Part shown: positions 62,180-64,000 of the stretch, piece after piece
How the letters are laid out: each line of letters opens with the position of its first letter
Position numbering within the stretch: the first letter of the stretch is position 1
From: Phoronis australis
Taxonomy: Eukaryota; Phoronida; Phoronidae
Assembly: GCA_002633005.1 (NCBI GenBank)
Contig: NMRA01000216.1
Span: forward strand, 344,441 to 408,440
Reading direction: 5' to 3'
Length of the DNA stretch: 64,000 bases
Made by a program: the position numbers and the translations under genes
Notes under the pieces: model-generated
Databases searched by the model: none
What the model saw: only the letters and a program-made list of their open reading frames with translations
Told to the model about the DNA's origin: nothing

Positions 62180-64000
62180 CTGCAGGTAAACAAAAACATT
62201 TTGAAACAGCTGGTCATTAGGCCACTGTTGAGGCTACTATTTTTGGGTAATTTGACAAATCTATGAGGTTGAAAATCAGTCTGAGGAAAAAAATAATGGT
62301 GATCAGTAGCGGATTTAGAGGGGGGCCAAGGGGGCCACGGCCCCCCCTAAAATTCTCCCAGATTCCATTTCGCAGAACTGGGGTGCGAATATCTGACAGC
62401 CAAAATTCTGGCAATACTCTGCCCTGGCCCCCCTTAAACTCAAAATCCTGGATCCGCCCCTGGTGATTTCTTTTGTTTTCAACTTCATGAAACTGACGCA
62501 ACCCTGCTTCTCACTAATGCGTTTTCATGCTTTTCAGCATCAAATTTTTATTTTCCATGAACAAGTTATTCTGGCAAAAATGTAAGAAATATCATACTGG
62601 AGTTTTCAACAGACACATTTAGGCTTCTTAGATAACCCCTGTGTACCCATAAAGTTTCCGCAGATACGCCTTAGAATTACCGGCATTTAGAAAAAAAATG
62701 CATATCTGAATCCTGAAACTTTTCCGGGTGCAGTTTCATAGGAAATGGACAACAAAGCCATAACTTAAAAGTAATTATCAACAATACAAACTTCAATCTG
62801 ATTAAACAATTTACATATTTTGTTACGATAGTTTACAGAGAAAAGAGCCACTTGCTTTCAGGCTACAGTGTTGATACACATGTATTCGTCACTTCCAATT
62901 ATAAGCCTTGATTTCTGTTCCCCAAACTGCTATTTCCCAAATGCACATCTCATGTTTGTCTGCCAAAAGCTCCGGTAGTGATTTTTACCATTGCCAAGCA
63001 CAACTGAATTCATGGACTCAAAGTATGACATCCAAAATGAACGACATCTTTTCCACCAGACTGTTATATCTTTACATATTCAATGCAAGGTCACAAACTC
63101 AATCTGGTCTTTTTCATGGTCTTCCAATGTAAGGAAACAGTCACTGTCGGAGAAAAATCTGCCATGAAGAAATTTCCAAGGGAACCTTTTTACCCAGATC
63201 TCAAAAATCTCTAAGATCCCTAGGCATACCTACAACACTGGCAAATACAATTAATGTGCTGTTTGAGTACAACAACCAGAGGCTTCTTCATTTCCTGAAG
63301 CAAAATGATTGATGAGATCATGAGACAATTCCTCCGCAAACATTTGGGGTTTTGTTACCACAACACCTTAGCGAGCCTAATCCAAACTGTCATAATGGAT
63401 TCAAAAATTGATGATTATTGTTGCTAATAGCCGTGATGCTGAAGAAAATCTATTTGTTAATTTTTTCTTATCCAGCCTCGATTTTAAAAATTCAAAGATA
63501 GCCAAGATTTACTTTCCAAACCAACATGTTTGTATTTTTCCTTACTTATTGTTCGTTTTTTTACTTTGAAACTTGTTTGCTAAACAGGCGTGTTGATTTA
63601 CGACCGCAATTATCGCAACCGGCACGTTCAGCCAAGCCTATGAATAGCAAGAAGCTCCCTTCAATCTGTGACAGCGCCATCAGGCCTTTGATGTGCCGAG
63701 GAGTTCGCTGGATATACTGGAGTAAACAGTGCACCCTTTCTTGTTAGCATAAGACTAGACTTGCCTAATACATTAACCAAAGGCGGCACAGTCCGGGGGG
63801 GGACTCCCAAAAAGGATGGATACGAGATGTGCTCCTCAAAAGAGTGACCTTTTCACGAGTTTTCCCTATGAAAGAGAACATTTTTCGACATCTTAACTTC
63901 CCTACGGAATGGTGCATTTTCTGACAAAATTGCTTTAAAATGTTCACTCAGGGAGTTTTAAATGCCATACAAGATTCCTTTTCCAACTGCACAAGTCTAC
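62180..64000. other. Region upstream of the first visible RAP1GAP exon
   Basis: Intron or 5' flank of RAP1GAP. It contains the MITE copy at 62304-62462. No further exon with a recognisable product was found on either strand. The last 230 bases begin with a G-rich sequence (GTCCGGGGGGGGACTCCC) that could be the end of another transposon cut by the window edge; this is not supported by a second copy here. Confidence 0.5.
62304..62462. mobile_element. MITE with GGGGCGGATC-type inverted ends, copy 2
   Basis: Starts CAGTAGCGGATTTAGAGGGG and ends GGATCCGCCCCTG, the inverse orientation of 16119-16275. Flanked on both sides by TGGTGAT, a probable target duplication resembling the TGGTAAC of the other copy. 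Confidence 0.85.

Noticed and set aside
63775-64000. G-rich start GTCCGGGGGGGGACTCCC as a possible transposon end
   Set aside because: No second copy or matching inverted end within the window.

Overview
The window is nuclear DNA of an animal. All five recognisable genes are split by GT-AG introns (one GC-AG), and the products are conserved metazoan proteins that resemble vertebrate orthologues closely. The intergenic and intronic DNA is AT-rich and full of short SINEs, MITEs and minisatellites. The slow-evolving proteins, compact 60-160 nt exons and 0.3-3 kb introns suggest a marine invertebrate, perhaps an invertebrate deuterostome or a lophotrochozoan. I cannot fix the phylum from the sequence alone. 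No bacterial or viral gene, CRISPR array, rRNA or bona fide tRNA gene was seen.

Layout, left to right. (1) 1-3401: non-coding, with a diverged 358-bp tandem repeat carrying a recurring GTACGTACACTAC motif. (2) 3402-11736, plus strand: NUDC, eight complete internal exons and the terminal exon, lacking only the first coding exon. (3) 12634-19751, minus: a complete eight-exon phytanoyl-CoA-dioxygenase-family Fe(II)/2-oxoglutarate enzyme, convergent with NUDC. (4) 22379-37962, minus: complete ORC3 (20 coding exons, 686 codons), with one exon present twice beside an ambiguous base. (5) 38297-45737, plus: complete SF3B4 (nine exons, 408 codons), divergent from ORC3 with only 334 bp between the two start codons. 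(6) 48470-62179, minus: RAP1GAP, 14 exons plus a probable cassette exon, open at its 5' end, convergent with SF3B4.

The genes do not form a pathway. NUDC (dynein and mitosis), ORC3 (replication licensing), SF3B4 (U2 snRNP) and RAP1GAP (Rap1 GTPase-activating) are housekeeping or signalling genes lying side by side. The one functional coupling suggested by the layout is the shared ORC3/SF3B4 promoter interval.

I found no previously undescribed system. The items most worth a second look are: a long imperfect inverted repeat that brackets the ORC3/SF3B4 promoter; single-N positions flanked by near-identical duplications, which look like unmerged haplotype joins and create a false second ORC3 exon; repeated duplication of splice-site regions inside ORC3; a GC-AG intron; and several short transposon families with two or more copies in the window.
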